Assembly (NCBI GenBank): GCA_025890175.1
Contig: JANPYM010000007.1
Span: 62,001-126,000, forward strand
Reading direction: 5' to 3'
Source: Ciborinia camelliae
Taxonomy: Eukaryota > Ascomycota > Leotiomycetes > Helotiales > Sclerotiniaceae
DNA length: 64,000 nucleotides
The first letter of the stretch is position 1. Each line of letters opens with the position of its first letter. Below are positions 1 to 11,664 of this stretch, in pieces. Position numbers and translations under genes: made by a program. The notes beneath the pieces are model-generated. The model did not search any database. It was not told the origin of the DNA and was given only the letters and a program-made list of their open reading frames with translations.

Positions 1-756
1 GTTTTTTTTATCGAATGAATGAATACCTTCCATCCCAATATGGCGACTGCTTAGAACACACCATTAAAAGGGATTTCCCATGTAATGATGCGCTTCTCCA
101 CGGAACCAAGATCAAAACCACGCCATATTGATATAATCCGAGTAAATTCCTACATTCCAATCTCAGCTGGGGGGGCGGATCCATCCACTCCACGATGCTA
201 CCATACTTACATGCCTATCCCTTTTACTCCGGTTAATGCATATGCATGTTTTTAACTACTGGGAGGTGTCCTCCGCCATGTCCGCCGCCTTTGACCCGGT
301 CTCTAACGTGTCTAACAAGTAGCTAGTACGTCAATAATCCACTTATTTAGTGGGTAGATCGGACGAAACAGTGACTATTCCATCATTCTGAAGTTAAGCC
401 GGGAAAGTATATGTTCAATTAATCCAATGGCATTAAAGAGATAACAAAGAGGCTTTAAGGAAACGCAAGCTTTCGGCAGGCGTGACCGTCGATCAGGAGA
501 AACGAAACATTCCTTGGAGGGGTTGGATAACTTCAATCCGACGGATCGTTTGTTTATTTTAACGGGTATATATTGAATGATTTCCATTCTTTCAAGACAT
601 GTCCATTGTTCAATAACAATCGGAATCATAACATTACCTTGCATCTCAATACAATCATCACATCTCCATCTGAGGAACCTCAACTACTTCTAACCTCAAC
701 AACCATCTATCAAAATATACACACCTATCACCCAAACTTCAAACACCGTATCTCAA
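1..756. promoter_or_regulatory. Left-edge spacer and promoter region of the alcohol dehydrogenase gene
   Basis: No credible gene is visible; the short open frames have no recognisable domain. A TATA-like TATATATT lies at 567-574, about 185 bases before the ADH start codon at 757, and the stretch from about 600 to 756 is CA-rich and G-poor on the plus strand, as is common in fungal 5' leaders. No specific regulator site is claimed. Confidence 0.4.
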
Positions 757-1936
757 ATGGAGAACCTTCCAACAGAACAATGGGCACAAGTTGTCGAAGA
801 GACCGGAAAACGTAAGTCGGCCTATTTCAACCATACCTCTGCCCCAATACCAACTAACCCAACCCCCAGCCGTCGTCTACAAGAAGATACCTGTACAAAA
901 ACCAGGACCCGATGAAGTTCTCGTCAACATCAAATTTTCCGGAGTGTGCCACACCGATTTACACGCCGTAAATGGCGATTGGCCATTAGACAGAAAACTC
1001 CCACTTGTCGGAGGTCACGAAGGTGCCGGCGTCGTAGTAGCTGTTGGCAGTCTAGTTGAAGATGTTAAGATTGGCGATCATGCTGGTGTAAAGGTAAGTC
1101 GATTTTCATCTTCCCAACAATTCATTCGTATCTCACCGAGGTACTAATTCAACATAAAGTGGCTCAATGGAAGTTGTCTCGCATGTGATTTCTGTCAACA
1201 AGCCGACGAACCCTTATGCTCCAAAGCCCTGCTCTCAGGCTATACAGTCGATGGAACATTCCAACAATACTGTATTGCCAAGGCGGCACACGTTGCGCGC
1301 ATACCAAAGGAATGCGATCTCGAAGCCATCGCACCCGTTCTCTGCGCCGGTATCACCGTCTACAAAGGCCTCAAAGAATCCGGAGTGCGTCCTGGTCAAA
1401 CCGTCGCGATTGTTGGTGCCGGAGGCGGATTAGGTTCTCTCGCTTGCCAGTATGCCAAAGCTATGGGTCTGGATATCATTGCCATTGATGGAGGAGTCGA
1501 GAAGGAAAGAATGACCAAGGAATTGGGTGCGCACCATTACGTTGACTTTATGTCGAGCAAGAACTTGGTCAATGATGTTAAAGCTGCTACACGTGACGGA
1601 CTTGGACCACACGCTGTCATTTTGGTTGCTGTTAACGAGAAGCCATTCCAGCAAGCTGCAGAATATGTTCGACCCCGAGGTACTGTTGTCGCCATTGGTC
1701 TTCCAGCTGGTGCTTATCTTCGTGCGCCTGTTTTCGAGTCGGTGGTCAAGATGATCACTATCAAGGGATCCTATGTTGGTAACCGCCAAGATTCTGCTGA
1801 GGCTATTGAGTTCTTCAGACGAGGTCTTATTAAGGCTCCATATAAGACTTGTGGTTTGAGCGAGTTGCAGAAGGTTTATGATATGATGCACGAGGGCAAG
1901 ATTGTCGGACGATATGTTGTTGATACCAGCAAGTGA
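757..1936 (+). CDS. Zinc-dependent alcohol dehydrogenase (ADH1 family), 3 exons
   Basis: Exons 757-811, 870-1093 and 1160-1936 join in frame to 351 residues, the usual length of the tetrameric cytosolic fungal ADH1 family that interconverts ethanol and acetaldehyde with NAD. The start is MENLPTEQW; both introns are GT...AG (58 and 66 nt). Seen in the protein: the catalytic-zinc motif SGVCHTDLH near residue 45, GGHEGAG near residue 68, the four-cysteine structural-zinc loop CLACDFC..C just after exon 3 begins, and the Rossmann motif GAGGGLG near residue 178. The C-terminal GRYVVD is typical of the family. No key residue is missing. Fungi carry several paralogues, so its physiological role (fermentation or ethanol use) cannot be decided here. 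The function class is certain; the exact paralogue is not. Confidence 0.95.
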
Positions 1937-4399
1937 TTAGATGAATTATTTTGGGAAGCGTAACGGAATGGTTATCGGCGTGCGACATGGGGTCGATGGG
2001 GTTTATGAGGGGTCTTTTCTTCAATATTTAGATACTGGTAGCCTGTTCAGTTGTACATAGCAGCAAATAAAAAAAGATATATATTCAAATATGCTGTGAT
2101 GATTTATGATAACACGGTCGTGAGGTGACACTTGTGTAGTGTGATGATAGTAATAAAGTTTCTTTGATCAACCACGCCAGAGGTAGAATCAACCTACACC
2201 TTATCAAGTTAGTAGTATGAGTAAACCCAAATACAGTCTCGAGGGATGAAGCAAGTGTCCCCTCACACCGCGGGATAAGCTGACCTCCCTCCGCCCTTCC
2301 GCCACCATGGAACCTGGTAAGAAAGTATTCTCTTTTGTTGCACGTCTTAGTCCTACCAACACAAGTAGTACCAACGCAGCCATGGGTTATGGAAGTAAAT
2401 GGTATCTTTTGTGGCACGTCTCAGTCCACCAGGAGTAGTACAGAGCACAGATTTCGGGAATATGGAACTTGATGACACGTACACTGTGAAGCTAACGTGT
2501 CATTCCACCACATATACCAAATGCTGACCAAACCTTCCACGATATACCCCCCGGTTTGTGGGATTCTTCAGCATATTTTGTTGCACGTCTGAGTTCAAGA
2601 ACCACAGGTTATACAATATCACACTGGGTCAACTACCACCCGCTGTGATCAACGCAGGCAACTAGCATTGGCTGAGGATCCCACAAATGCATGCCCCCCG
2701 AAACGCCCCTCGGCATGGTGGGTGGACCAGCGACTTTTGTTGCATATCTCAGAGAAAGAAGCAGAAGTAACACAGCTGTACCAGACGCATGCAGGCAGTA
2801 TTGGTATCCACTAGTATGGCTCGGGAAACGCGTATAGGTGTCTGAACGCACCCCTCTTTTATCAATCCTTAACCAGCCAAGAATGATACCATCGTCTGCT
2901 GCATATTTTGTTGCATATCTCAGTCAAAACAACACAGGTAACACGAATTCTAAGCTCAAAATCACATTAGCGTACATGGGGCATTAGCTCGGACATGAGT
3001 ATCATGTGTCTCCACCCGAGATGATAACGCTGTGTATATAACAAGCAGGCGTTGCGTATTGTTGCATGTTTCATTCAAGTCAACACATGTAACACAGGTT
3101 TTACCGGTCGTTGCCTAGCCTCCAAACCAACGCTAGATGAGCACTGTATATCGGCTCCTGTATCTAGACCCGTTACGGCCAAAAGTTTAAACATTGGCAA
3201 AGTTCGTTACATACATATATCGCTCAAATCAAGATTTGTAACAAAGCTAGAGCCCAGTATTTATCCGGCATTGGTTCGGTATGAGGGTCATGTGTCTCGG
3301 CTTACGACGGATAAGAATGTGTATGCCGGCAAAGGAAGAAGTGTGCTACGATTGTCGCAAATTTCAGCCAAATCAACACATGTAACACGGATTTTGGAGC
3401 GCAGTGCACCTTCATATCATATGGCATTGGTTCAAAGAGCCAGGTCATGCGTATGGGCCTGTGACGGGCAAAATTGTGTACGTGTATATGCATATAGTGA
3501 AATAATGCACAAACTTTAAGCAGAGTAAAGAGGGGTCTTCGGTTTTGGGTAAAGAAGGTTGAATGTCGCCATTGTGATGGATCATATTGGGGGTTCATAA
3601 GATCCCATATCGTGGTATCACAAGGACGAAAGTTGGGAAGAACCAAGTGATATGATGTTTGGTTCTTGGAACTGCAATTCAGCTCTAGAATAGCATGCTA
3701 CTTGCATGATACGAATACGAGACCTTTCACGCTTGAGAGAGGTACTTTATCGCACGTTTTGCCCAACATATAAAAATCAAATGGAGATTCAATCTGGAAA
3801 TGAAGGAATTGTTTATCTAAAGCTGCGTTTCTGGTCACTGCGGTGAAGCAGCGCGATAACATTAAGGCTAGTGAATGGTTCATTGTTATCACGAAGCGTG
3901 ACTTTGGTAAGTATCAATCAATATACCAAGGTACCACTTGTACATACAACAGGGTTCCAGAGCGTCGTCGCGGTATACATTGACGTTGCAATCATACAGC
4001 ATTGGCACCGTCATTACTGAGGAATACGATTATCTCAGAATGTCACTGGATGTCACTGGATGTCATGTCACTGTTGACGATTACCCGGACAAACCATTTT
4101 GCACAATCTTGCCGAAGCTCGCTGTTGAGAGATCATACATCTCCGAAATGTTTCCGGTGTGATAAATGATTCGATTGATGCTTTTTGATCTTGTCAATAT
4201 GATCTTGTCAATATGACATTGTAATGAGTTCATGAGGCTCAAAGATTGGTCTTCACATGGGGGGAGGGAAGACAAGAGAAGAGAAGATTGTCATTGCCAT
4301 TGCCATTCAGGATTCTAATTAGGTATTGGATAATGAGGCGAGGCGAGGGGAGGAGATGCTTATCAAGCGAGCTTTATCAGGTCCTCACGTGTGTCATCG
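1937..4399. other. Intergenic region between ADH and the ASCH-domain gene
   Basis: No supported gene. It holds the ADH 3' flank, a decayed tandem array from about 2333 to 3500 (listed separately), and two small direct duplications: TGTCACTGGA around 4040-4065 and a 14-15 bp GATCTTGTCAATAT unit twice at about 4187-4216. The 155-codon open frame at 3052-3519 lies wholly inside the array and is not taken as a gene. Confidence 0.6.
2333..3500. repeat. Decayed tandem array, period about 145-170 bp, roughly eight units
   Basis: A core of the form TTTTGTTGCATATCTCAG, about 12 variable bases, then a CAACACAGGTAACAC-like block, recurs starting near 2333, 2407, 2576, 2735, 2906, 3058, 3205 and 3351. 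Spacing is 74 bases once and otherwise about 144-171. A second shared block, GCATTGG or GCATTAG followed by a CATGTGTCTC-like stretch, lies at a similar offset in several units (near 2668, 2979, 3270 and 3424), so whole units and not just a motif are repeated. Units are heavily diverged. No coding or mobile-element hallmark (terminal repeats, target duplication) was found. Confidence 0.65.
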
Positions 4400-4434
4400 A
4401 CGCGTCCGATAACAGATAACGAGCACTGACGCGT
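4400..4434. promoter_or_regulatory. Pair of ACGCGT (MCB-type) boxes upstream of the ASCH-domain gene
   Basis: Two exact palindromic ACGCGT hexamers lie at 4400-4405 and 4429-4434, 29 bases apart and 86-120 bases before the ATG at 4520. In budding and fission yeasts this is the MluI cell-cycle box bound by MBF, which drives G1/S genes. The sites are seen directly; the regulation is inferred from that family knowledge. Confidence 0.5.
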
Positions 4435-4519
4435 TGAGGCAACGATCAACCTGTCTGCTATACAACATAATATCTTATAATCCAGACATCGACAACGACA
4501 ATATAAAATCGAAAGGAAA

Positions 4520-7231
4520 ATGCCCCCAAAACAAAAGACAAAGTCCAAAGGTAGCGCACCTCCAAATCGAATATACAAAGCAGTCGAACCATTGCACCAA
4601 ACCACATTCCCAGAGAAGAAGAAGCGTATAACTAGAAACTATGGCAAGAAATCCGGCGTCAAGTTCGAGAAACAGGATACACTTACGCAGATGGATTGGG
4701 TGCAACTCTATGAAAGAGAAGAACGAGAAGATGACATAGAAGATGATATCGAGGATAGTGAGGGTGATTTTGAGGAAGAAGAAGCGAAACGAAGAACGAA
4801 ACGAAGAAGGACTATGGGTGATGAACCAGTGACGAAGGGGAAGAAAGAGTTGACGAATAGAAGGAAAACGCTTGGAGAAGATAGTAGGACAGCTAGTTTC
4901 TCAACGCAAACTATTACACAACTTGATCATTGGCCACTTTCCGGAGCGCCAGAAGAACGAGAAGAACCAGAAGATGATGGCTCGATTTACGATATTCCTG
5001 TATCCAGCCCTCCAGCAGTTCATCCACCTCGAAGGAGCTCTAGAAAACTTATCCCATCTCGACGAAATCCCAGAAATTCCCCTCAACCTGATGCTTCTGC
5101 TCCAGTTGGATTGATGGCCCCACCACAAACACCAAGACACAGAAAGATTCTTGAGATCCCATCATCACAATCACCCGCCACACCAACGTCAAGTCAGTTC
5201 GGAGGCTCCGCACGGAAGCGCTCGCCACTCAAAGAACAATCTACAAATATTGCAGTTCCATTCTTACTGCGATCAAAGACTTGTGTGAGCGCTGAAAAGC
5301 TACCGAGTTTGAAGATTGAGGATACTTATGAGACGGGGACGGATGAAAGTCAAGTTGTTCGCACCCCCTCAAAACGCTCAAGCCCAACGAAAACTGTACG
5401 ATTTGCTGTACCCGATCCTAGTCCGGAATCATTGGCGGATGAGACTCCTATAAAACAAGAACCTGCAACTCAGCGCAACTTTTCGCCATCGCCTATGCGT
5501 CGACGACGAACTCCAGGGCCTAATACTATCAAACTTGAGATTCTGGATTCGGATGCCGAAGACGAAGATGAGGAATCACAAGTTGTAGCTGATATACCTA
5601 TTGAAAACAATTCTGGCTACGAAGATTTCACGAATCCAGGGCATGCAGATGAGAACATAATTGAGGAGCCAGAACAGAACGATGAACACTCGGAGAATGA
5701 TGCCGAACAAGCAGAGATCGATACCGAAAAGGAAGTAGAACTACCAGAAACCTTTTATGGAGATATAGGAGCAGAAACTCAATTTCATGCGGAACGAATA
5801 ATGTCTTCATCGAGTTTGAGTGATCTCAAGGAGAATACTCCATTAAGTGAAGACACGCCCAAGGATGGATCTTTTGGTAGAAGTCAAAGTCCACTAATCC
5901 AGCCCTCTGCTACCCAGCATACTCAGACTCAACATACTCAAACCCAACACACCCAATTTGGTAAAAGTCAATATCCTGAAAGCCAACGACTCTCCACCCA
6001 ACAACTTGATGCTATGGCACCTCGATCAGAAGCTTCGGATATATTCATCTCCATATATCCCACCAACGTGGAAAATATCATATCTCGCAAGAAGAACCAC
6101 GAATTTCGATCGTATAATTTCCCAGCTACAGTACGTCGTATCTGGATCTACCAAACCAAACCTATATCGACGCTTACCCACATGGCCGTCATTAGCGAGC
6201 CCAAAAGTCCTGGAGAGATAACAAATCTTGAAGGTCTCGGCAATATAGAGTTCAACAGTGGGGAGACGCGTTCGAAGATTGCATATGAGATTCTAGAGTT
6301 ATATGCGCTCGCGAATCCAATGACCTTTGAGGAATTAAAGAGTCGACAATGGTTCCGAGCGGCTCCACAGAAATATGCCAGAGTACCACCTGCAGTCCTA
6401 GGAGAATTAATTGCAAACCTTCTCCCACCGTTATTCACACAGTCTCCATCATATCTTTCTCCGTGCGAAACAGAAGCTTCAGAAGATGAACACTCCACAT
6501 CCATCGTCCACAACACTGAATCCCAAGAAGTACAAGATCAAATAACTCACAATATCCAACAATATACACAAGTACCTCCCCCTTCTTCGCCTCCGCTCGC
6601 CTCCACTCAAGCCTCTGAACATGAAATCCACGTACCTTCTTCACAGAAGCATTTTGTAAGACCATCGCAAGCTTCAACTGTGGATTATACACCGATGCAG
6701 ACGCAAACTCCTGCTACTCCAAGTCATCTGAGCAAGGAGTCTCCTATTCCAGATTGGATCCCGGAATCGCCGATTCTGTCGATTCCTTCTTCTAGTCAGG
6801 CCAGTAGCCCGGTACAGATACAGATGTTACCTCCTGCTGTACCGAGGAGAGAGAGAGATGGAAGAATTAACGAGATAGAGAGTCAAGGCGAGGATGAAGA
6901 TGAAGATGACGAAATTGACATCCCTATCCTTCATTTATCCAGGAGGGGTGAGAGAAGAATGATTGAGATAGAGAGTGAGAGTGAAGACGAAGCGAACGAT
7001 GCGAATCAAGAAATCAACAACGATGGATTCCAACCACCACCGCATCCCCATACATCCTCACCTCCACAACCCTATTCACTCATCCGTTCTTCCCAATTAA
7101 TGACCCGGAGTCAGATGATGAGGGAGCGGGATAGTTTGATAGGTGGTGAAATGATGGGGGGTTCGCCACCTTCTTTGCGCGAGGTGGTGGATTCGCAGGT
7201 GGAGGATGATGATGAGGATGACGATTTATGA
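4520..7231 (+). CDS. 903-residue acidic disordered protein with an ASCH/PUA-like domain and SQ/TQ cluster
   Basis: Single uninterrupted exon of 903 codons. The first 60 residues are basic (MPPKQKTKSKG, then a KKKRITRNYGKK patch that could be a nuclear signal); long acidic, Ser/Pro-rich disordered segments follow. Around residues 507-640 is a folded region: IFISIYP, then K/N-HEFRSYNFP, then RRIWIYQTKP, and an ending with YALANPMTFEELKSR. This pattern (SIKP..EKI..G.K..EFR...I.IY...P) matches ASCH/PUA-fold domains, which are thought to bind RNA or modified nucleic acid. Just before it, at about residues 467-482, is a TQHTQ repeat within a wider run of SQ/TQ dipeptides, the usual target of ATM/ATR kinases; more SQ pairs occur in the C-terminal third. 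The tail is an acidic DDDEDDDL. Two ACGCGT boxes lie upstream. A nuclear, S-phase or DNA-damage role is an inference; the molecular function is unknown. Confidence 0.8.
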   Translation: MPPKQKTKSKGSAPPNRIYKAVEPLHQTTFPEKKKRITRNYGKKSGVKFEKQDTLTQMDWVQLYEREEREDDIEDDIEDSEGDFEEEEAKRRTKRRRTMGDEPVTKGKKELTNRRKTLGEDSRTASFSTQTITQLDHWPLSGAPEEREEPEDDGSIYDIPVSSPPAVHPPRRSSRKLIPSRRNPRNSPQPDASAPVGLMAPPQTPRHRKILEIPSSQSPATPTSSQFGGSARKRSPLKEQSTNIAVPFLLRSKTCVSAEKLPSLKIEDTYETGTDESQVVRTPSKRSSPTKTVRFAVPDPSPESLADETPIKQEPATQRNFSPSPMRRRRTPGPNTIKLEILDSDAEDEDEESQVVADIPIENNSGYEDFTNPGHADENIIEEPEQNDEHSENDAEQAEIDTEKEVELPETFYGDIGAETQFHAERIMSSSSLSDLKENTPLSEDTPKDGSFGRSQSPLIQPSATQHTQTQHTQTQHTQFGKSQYPESQRLSTQQLDAMAPRSEASDIFISIYPTNVENIISRKKNHEFRSYNFPATVRRIWIYQTKPISTLTHMAVISEPKSPGEITNLEGLGNIEFNSGETRSKIAYEILELYALANPMTFEELKSRQWFRAAPQKYARVPPAVLGELIANLLPPLFTQSPSYLSPCETEASEDEHSTSIVHNTESQEVQDQITHNIQQYTQVPPPSSPPLASTQASEHEIHVPSSQKHFVRPSQASTVDYTPMQTQTPATPSHLSKESPIPDWIPESPILSIPSSSQASSPVQIQMLPPAVPRRERDGRINEIESQGEDEDEDDEIDIPILHLSRRGERRMIEIESESEDEANDANQEINNDGFQPPPHPHTSSPPQPYSLIRSSQLMTRSQMMRERDSLIGGEMMGGSPPSLREVVDSQVEDDDEDDDL

Positions 7232-8123
7232 GTGGAAGGGGTGGAAGCGGTGTTTTTTGTTATTTATGGATATCCATATCGACTCTTCCCGAAATGACTC
7301 TTAAATATATTGTATCTTGTATAGCGAGCGAGGATTAGAGCGGGCGTGGAGTTATCTTTCCCACTTCCTCATAGTATACCTGACATCGTTGTGTAGCTAC
7401 CTATGTGGATGGTAATTGTAATTGTATAATAGAGTATGGTTATTCCTACATATATTGAACTCTCTCGCTCACGGCAAAGTATAATACGGTATGGTACGGT
7501 GTGAATTGGTATTTTTACAGTAAGTACCTAGATAGTGTACCTAGTAAGAGTAAAAGGAAATTGCCATACTAGAGAATAAAATCACTGGGTACCTAGGTAG
7601 GTATCTCCAATTCACAATCCCAATTCACAAACCCAATCCCAATCCCCATCTCAACTCCGAACTATAAACTCCACCCATACAAAACAGCACCAACACAGCA
7701 CCAAAATAAAACAAAAAACAAAAGGATGAATTTCTCTAGAACCTCACTCACCCCCTCACCTCCCTCCTATCTCCCGCCCATCATCTTTCCTCCCCAACTC
7801 TACTTAGGAGGTAAATACAGGAATTCCTCCATTCTGTAGCCAGATACCAGATTGAACCGGACTATAATGCGGATGCTTCGATTGACTCCTGCTATTGATC
7901 TTGCTCTTGCTCTTGCTCTTGTTCTTGCATTGGAAGATGATTTTGATATGTAAAATCATTGTGAGGCTAGGTAGGTAGGTAGGTATGTATGTATGTATGT
8001 ATGTATATATGTATGTATATTGTATGTATGTATGTATATATGTATGTATATATGTATGTATGTTGTATGTGTATGTATATATGTATGTATGTTGTATGTG
8101 TATGTATATATGTATGTATATAT
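7232..8123. other. 3' flank and spacer before the duplicated block
   Basis: No gene. AT-rich 3' flank of the ASCH gene, several GGTACC/TAGGTA palindromic motifs, a CAATCCCAATTCACAAACCCAATCC-type simple repeat near 7600-7650 and a TTGCTCTTGCTC repeat near 7900-7930, leading into the TATG microsatellite. Confidence 0.5.
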
Positions 8124-8150
8124 GTATATATATATGTATGTATGTATGTA
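7967..8150. repeat. Compound GGTA/GTAT/TATA microsatellite
   Basis: About 180 bases of GGTA repeats passing into interrupted GTAT and TA repeats. Open frames across it read only as MYVCMYV-type low complexity and are not genes. The second contig (after the N gap) starts inside this repeat, which is probably why assembly broke here. Confidence 0.9.
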
Positions 8151-9889
8151 CCTATGTATCTAGAAAGAATGCGAATGAGAATACGGAAGGGAGGGAGGTC
8201 TTTTATAATTTATATGACCTAGGTACCTACCTACGATATAGTTTTCCATTCCCATTCTCATCCCCATCCCCATTTCCATCTAGAAGATATTGATTACCTA
8301 GTTACCTAGAATTTCAACCACTTCTTCATCTTGTAGATCGCAAAGGCAGTACTCGTAATATGATATGATAGATACATATGATCCTAGTAATTAATTCCTA
8401 TGTCTAGGCAGGTAGGTAGGTAAATAATATTTGGATATGTTCTTTCCCACGATGTCTTGCTGCCTCATTTATCTTCTGTCTCCTCTTCATCTTCATCTGA
8501 TGGTAAAATACCTACCAGGTAGGTACCGGTACCGGTTGGCAGACATAAAACGAATATCAATGGCACTACACTATACCACAATATAGATATAGATATAGAT
8601 ATGGATCCTTAAATCTTATTTCATCGCATCAGATATGGCGGCGACAGAAAGATGTACGGTACTTGATAACCTTGTGATTTTTATTATGATTATTGGAGAG
8701 CGTTCATGGAAGTAGTCCTGTCAACGTTGTGCTAGGTTGAAGAATTAGAAGAGTTGAAGGTTGTCGTGAACAGTATGTTGTCGGTATTTATCTCTTGGGA
8801 AATTATTATTGAAGAGGGGGATTTGCGATCCTCAAAATGCTAAAGGTACCCTCATTATTGCCACTCCCACAATCCCACGTGCAGGCAGCCCAGGCCAAAA
8901 AAAAAAACTCGATTCCCATACCCGAACAATACCCGAGCACCCCACACCGCCGACCAATCAGAACTCACTCCCACCCAACCCCGACCCCACCTCCCCCACC
9001 ACCTACCCTACATAATGCCAAAACATACCGAACCTCTCGACTGTAATGGTCACAAGGGCAAGGCGAGTCCACGCTCCCCAAGTTCCACCTCCAAAGTATC
9101 ATTCTAACGAATGGTGCCACCAACAGTGCCCAGTCCGAACACCACGGGGGCCACCCACTCGTGCAGGCAACTCACGATGCTGCGGCGGCCTTCAGCAATG
9201 AAGATGATTTCTCGAGGGAGGTTTCACTCTGCAGAGAGCTCTTCACCGTGGGGTGGCGGTATTGGATTACATTCGTTGGGTGGTTTGGAGTCGGCCTTGG
9301 GGTTGGGTCTCCACTTGCATTTTTTTTATTTTATTTTTTTTTTCAATTTTTTTTTTATTTTTCGTAAATTTTTGGTGTTTTTTTTTTAGAGATGGTTTCG
9401 GGGACGGTAAGAGGCGTGGTTGATGATTTGTGAGGGGTTGAGTTCTTTTGGTTATTCTGTAATCGATTTTTTGAGGCTATCGTCAGATTCGCTTGCGGGA
9501 TCCACTTTCGAGATCCACTTTCCTCTTCTGCGTTGTGGGGCTTACCCATGCCTTAGAAACGAGGCACCCACTTACCATGTACCTAGGTATTTACCTAGAC
9601 CTCTCCAAAACCTTAGCCTTCCTATACAACTAATAAGCCTTCTACTTTATGGCATTCTCAGCGTCGTCCCCTAGTTCCCTTCCTCAACTAAGAGCCCCAA
9701 TCTTTTTAAAACGATGAAAAATCGCAACCATCCTCAAATTAATTCAATATTATATCTAGTAATTTTCCATTGATATGGGATGAAATAGCTACCTACACAT
9801 CCATCGGTCAATGAATAAAGGAAAGAATACCACACTTTTCGCTGCTGTCCGAATCAATTACACAACATCCAATTATGCCCACAATAGAG
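8124..9889. repeat. First copy of a 1.77-kb duplicated block (probable contig overlap)
   Basis: This stretch reappears at 9900-11664. The offset is 1776 bases up to the poly-A run at about 8897-8907 and 1775 after it, because the run has 11 A here and 10 in the second copy; I saw no other difference. The content is non-coding: microsatellite end, TAGGTACC motifs, a poly-T/TTTTATT tract near 9318-9390 and a CAATCAGAACTC segment. It ends exactly at the N gap. Confidence 0.95.
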
Positions 9890-9899
9890 NNNNNNNNNN
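9890..9899. other. 10-N assembly gap
   Basis: Ten consecutive N. The size is a placeholder; the identical flanks suggest a negative gap (overlap) and not missing sequence. Confidence 0.98.
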
Positions 9900-11664
9900 G
9901 TATATATATATGTATGTATGTATGTACCTATGTATCTAGAAAGAATGCGAATGAGAATACGGAAGGGAGGGAGGTCTTTTATAATTTATATGACCTAGGT
10001 ACCTACCTACGATATAGTTTTCCATTCCCATTCTCATCCCCATCCCCATTTCCATCTAGAAGATATTGATTACCTAGTTACCTAGAATTTCAACCACTTC
10101 TTCATCTTGTAGATCGCAAAGGCAGTACTCGTAATATGATATGATAGATACATATGATCCTAGTAATTAATTCCTATGTCTAGGCAGGTAGGTAGGTAAA
10201 TAATATTTGGATATGTTCTTTCCCACGATGTCTTGCTGCCTCATTTATCTTCTGTCTCCTCTTCATCTTCATCTGATGGTAAAATACCTACCAGGTAGGT
10301 ACCGGTACCGGTTGGCAGACATAAAACGAATATCAATGGCACTACACTATACCACAATATAGATATAGATATAGATATGGATCCTTAAATCTTATTTCAT
10401 CGCATCAGATATGGCGGCGACAGAAAGATGTACGGTACTTGATAACCTTGTGATTTTTATTATGATTATTGGAGAGCGTTCATGGAAGTAGTCCTGTCAA
10501 CGTTGTGCTAGGTTGAAGAATTAGAAGAGTTGAAGGTTGTCGTGAACAGTATGTTGTCGGTATTTATCTCTTGGGAAATTATTATTGAAGAGGGGGATTT
10601 GCGATCCTCAAAATGCTAAAGGTACCCTCATTATTGCCACTCCCACAATCCCACGTGCAGGCAGCCCAGGCCAAAAAAAAAACTCGATTCCCATACCCGA
10701 ACAATACCCGAGCACCCCACACCGCCGACCAATCAGAACTCACTCCCACCCAACCCCGACCCCACCTCCCCCACCACCTACCCTACATAATGCCAAAACA
10801 TACCGAACCTCTCGACTGTAATGGTCACAAGGGCAAGGCGAGTCCACGCTCCCCAAGTTCCACCTCCAAAGTATCATTCTAACGAATGGTGCCACCAACA
10901 GTGCCCAGTCCGAACACCACGGGGGCCACCCACTCGTGCAGGCAACTCACGATGCTGCGGCGGCCTTCAGCAATGAAGATGATTTCTCGAGGGAGGTTTC
11001 ACTCTGCAGAGAGCTCTTCACCGTGGGGTGGCGGTATTGGATTACATTCGTTGGGTGGTTTGGAGTCGGCCTTGGGGTTGGGTCTCCACTTGCATTTTTT
11101 TTATTTTATTTTTTTTTTCAATTTTTTTTTTATTTTTCGTAAATTTTTGGTGTTTTTTTTTTAGAGATGGTTTCGGGGACGGTAAGAGGCGTGGTTGATG
11201 ATTTGTGAGGGGTTGAGTTCTTTTGGTTATTCTGTAATCGATTTTTTGAGGCTATCGTCAGATTCGCTTGCGGGATCCACTTTCGAGATCCACTTTCCTC
11301 TTCTGCGTTGTGGGGCTTACCCATGCCTTAGAAACGAGGCACCCACTTACCATGTACCTAGGTATTTACCTAGACCTCTCCAAAACCTTAGCCTTCCTAT
11401 ACAACTAATAAGCCTTCTACTTTATGGCATTCTCAGCGTCGTCCCCTAGTTCCCTTCCTCAACTAAGAGCCCCAATCTTTTTAAAACGATGAAAAATCGC
11501 AACCATCCTCAAATTAATTCAATATTATATCTAGTAATTTTCCATTGATATGGGATGAAATAGCTACCTACACATCCATCGGTCAATGAATAAAGGAAAG
11601 AATACCACACTTTTCGCTGCTGTCCGAATCAATTACACAACATCCAATTATGCCCACAATAGAG
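9900..11664. repeat. Second copy of the 1.77-kb block
   Basis: Same sequence as 8124-9889 apart from one A in a homopolymer. It starts directly after the N run, inside the TATG microsatellite, and runs into unique sequence (AGATAGCAAGCAGG) at 11665 on the 3' side of the CRO1 gene. If the assembly is corrected, one copy and the N run disappear, shortening the window by about 1.78 kb. Confidence 0.95.

Noticed and set aside
3052..3519. 155-codon open frame downstream of ADH
   Set aside because: It lies entirely within the decayed tandem array, shows only the repeat at protein level, and has no domain or good start context.
7985..8293. Open frames reading MYVCMYV repeats
   Set aside because: Direct translation of the TATG microsatellite.
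8809..9389. Open frames present twice (also at 10585-11164)
   Set aside because: They lie in the duplicated non-coding block; composition is low complexity (poly-F from poly-T) and there is no recognisable domain. The doubling reflects the contig overlap.
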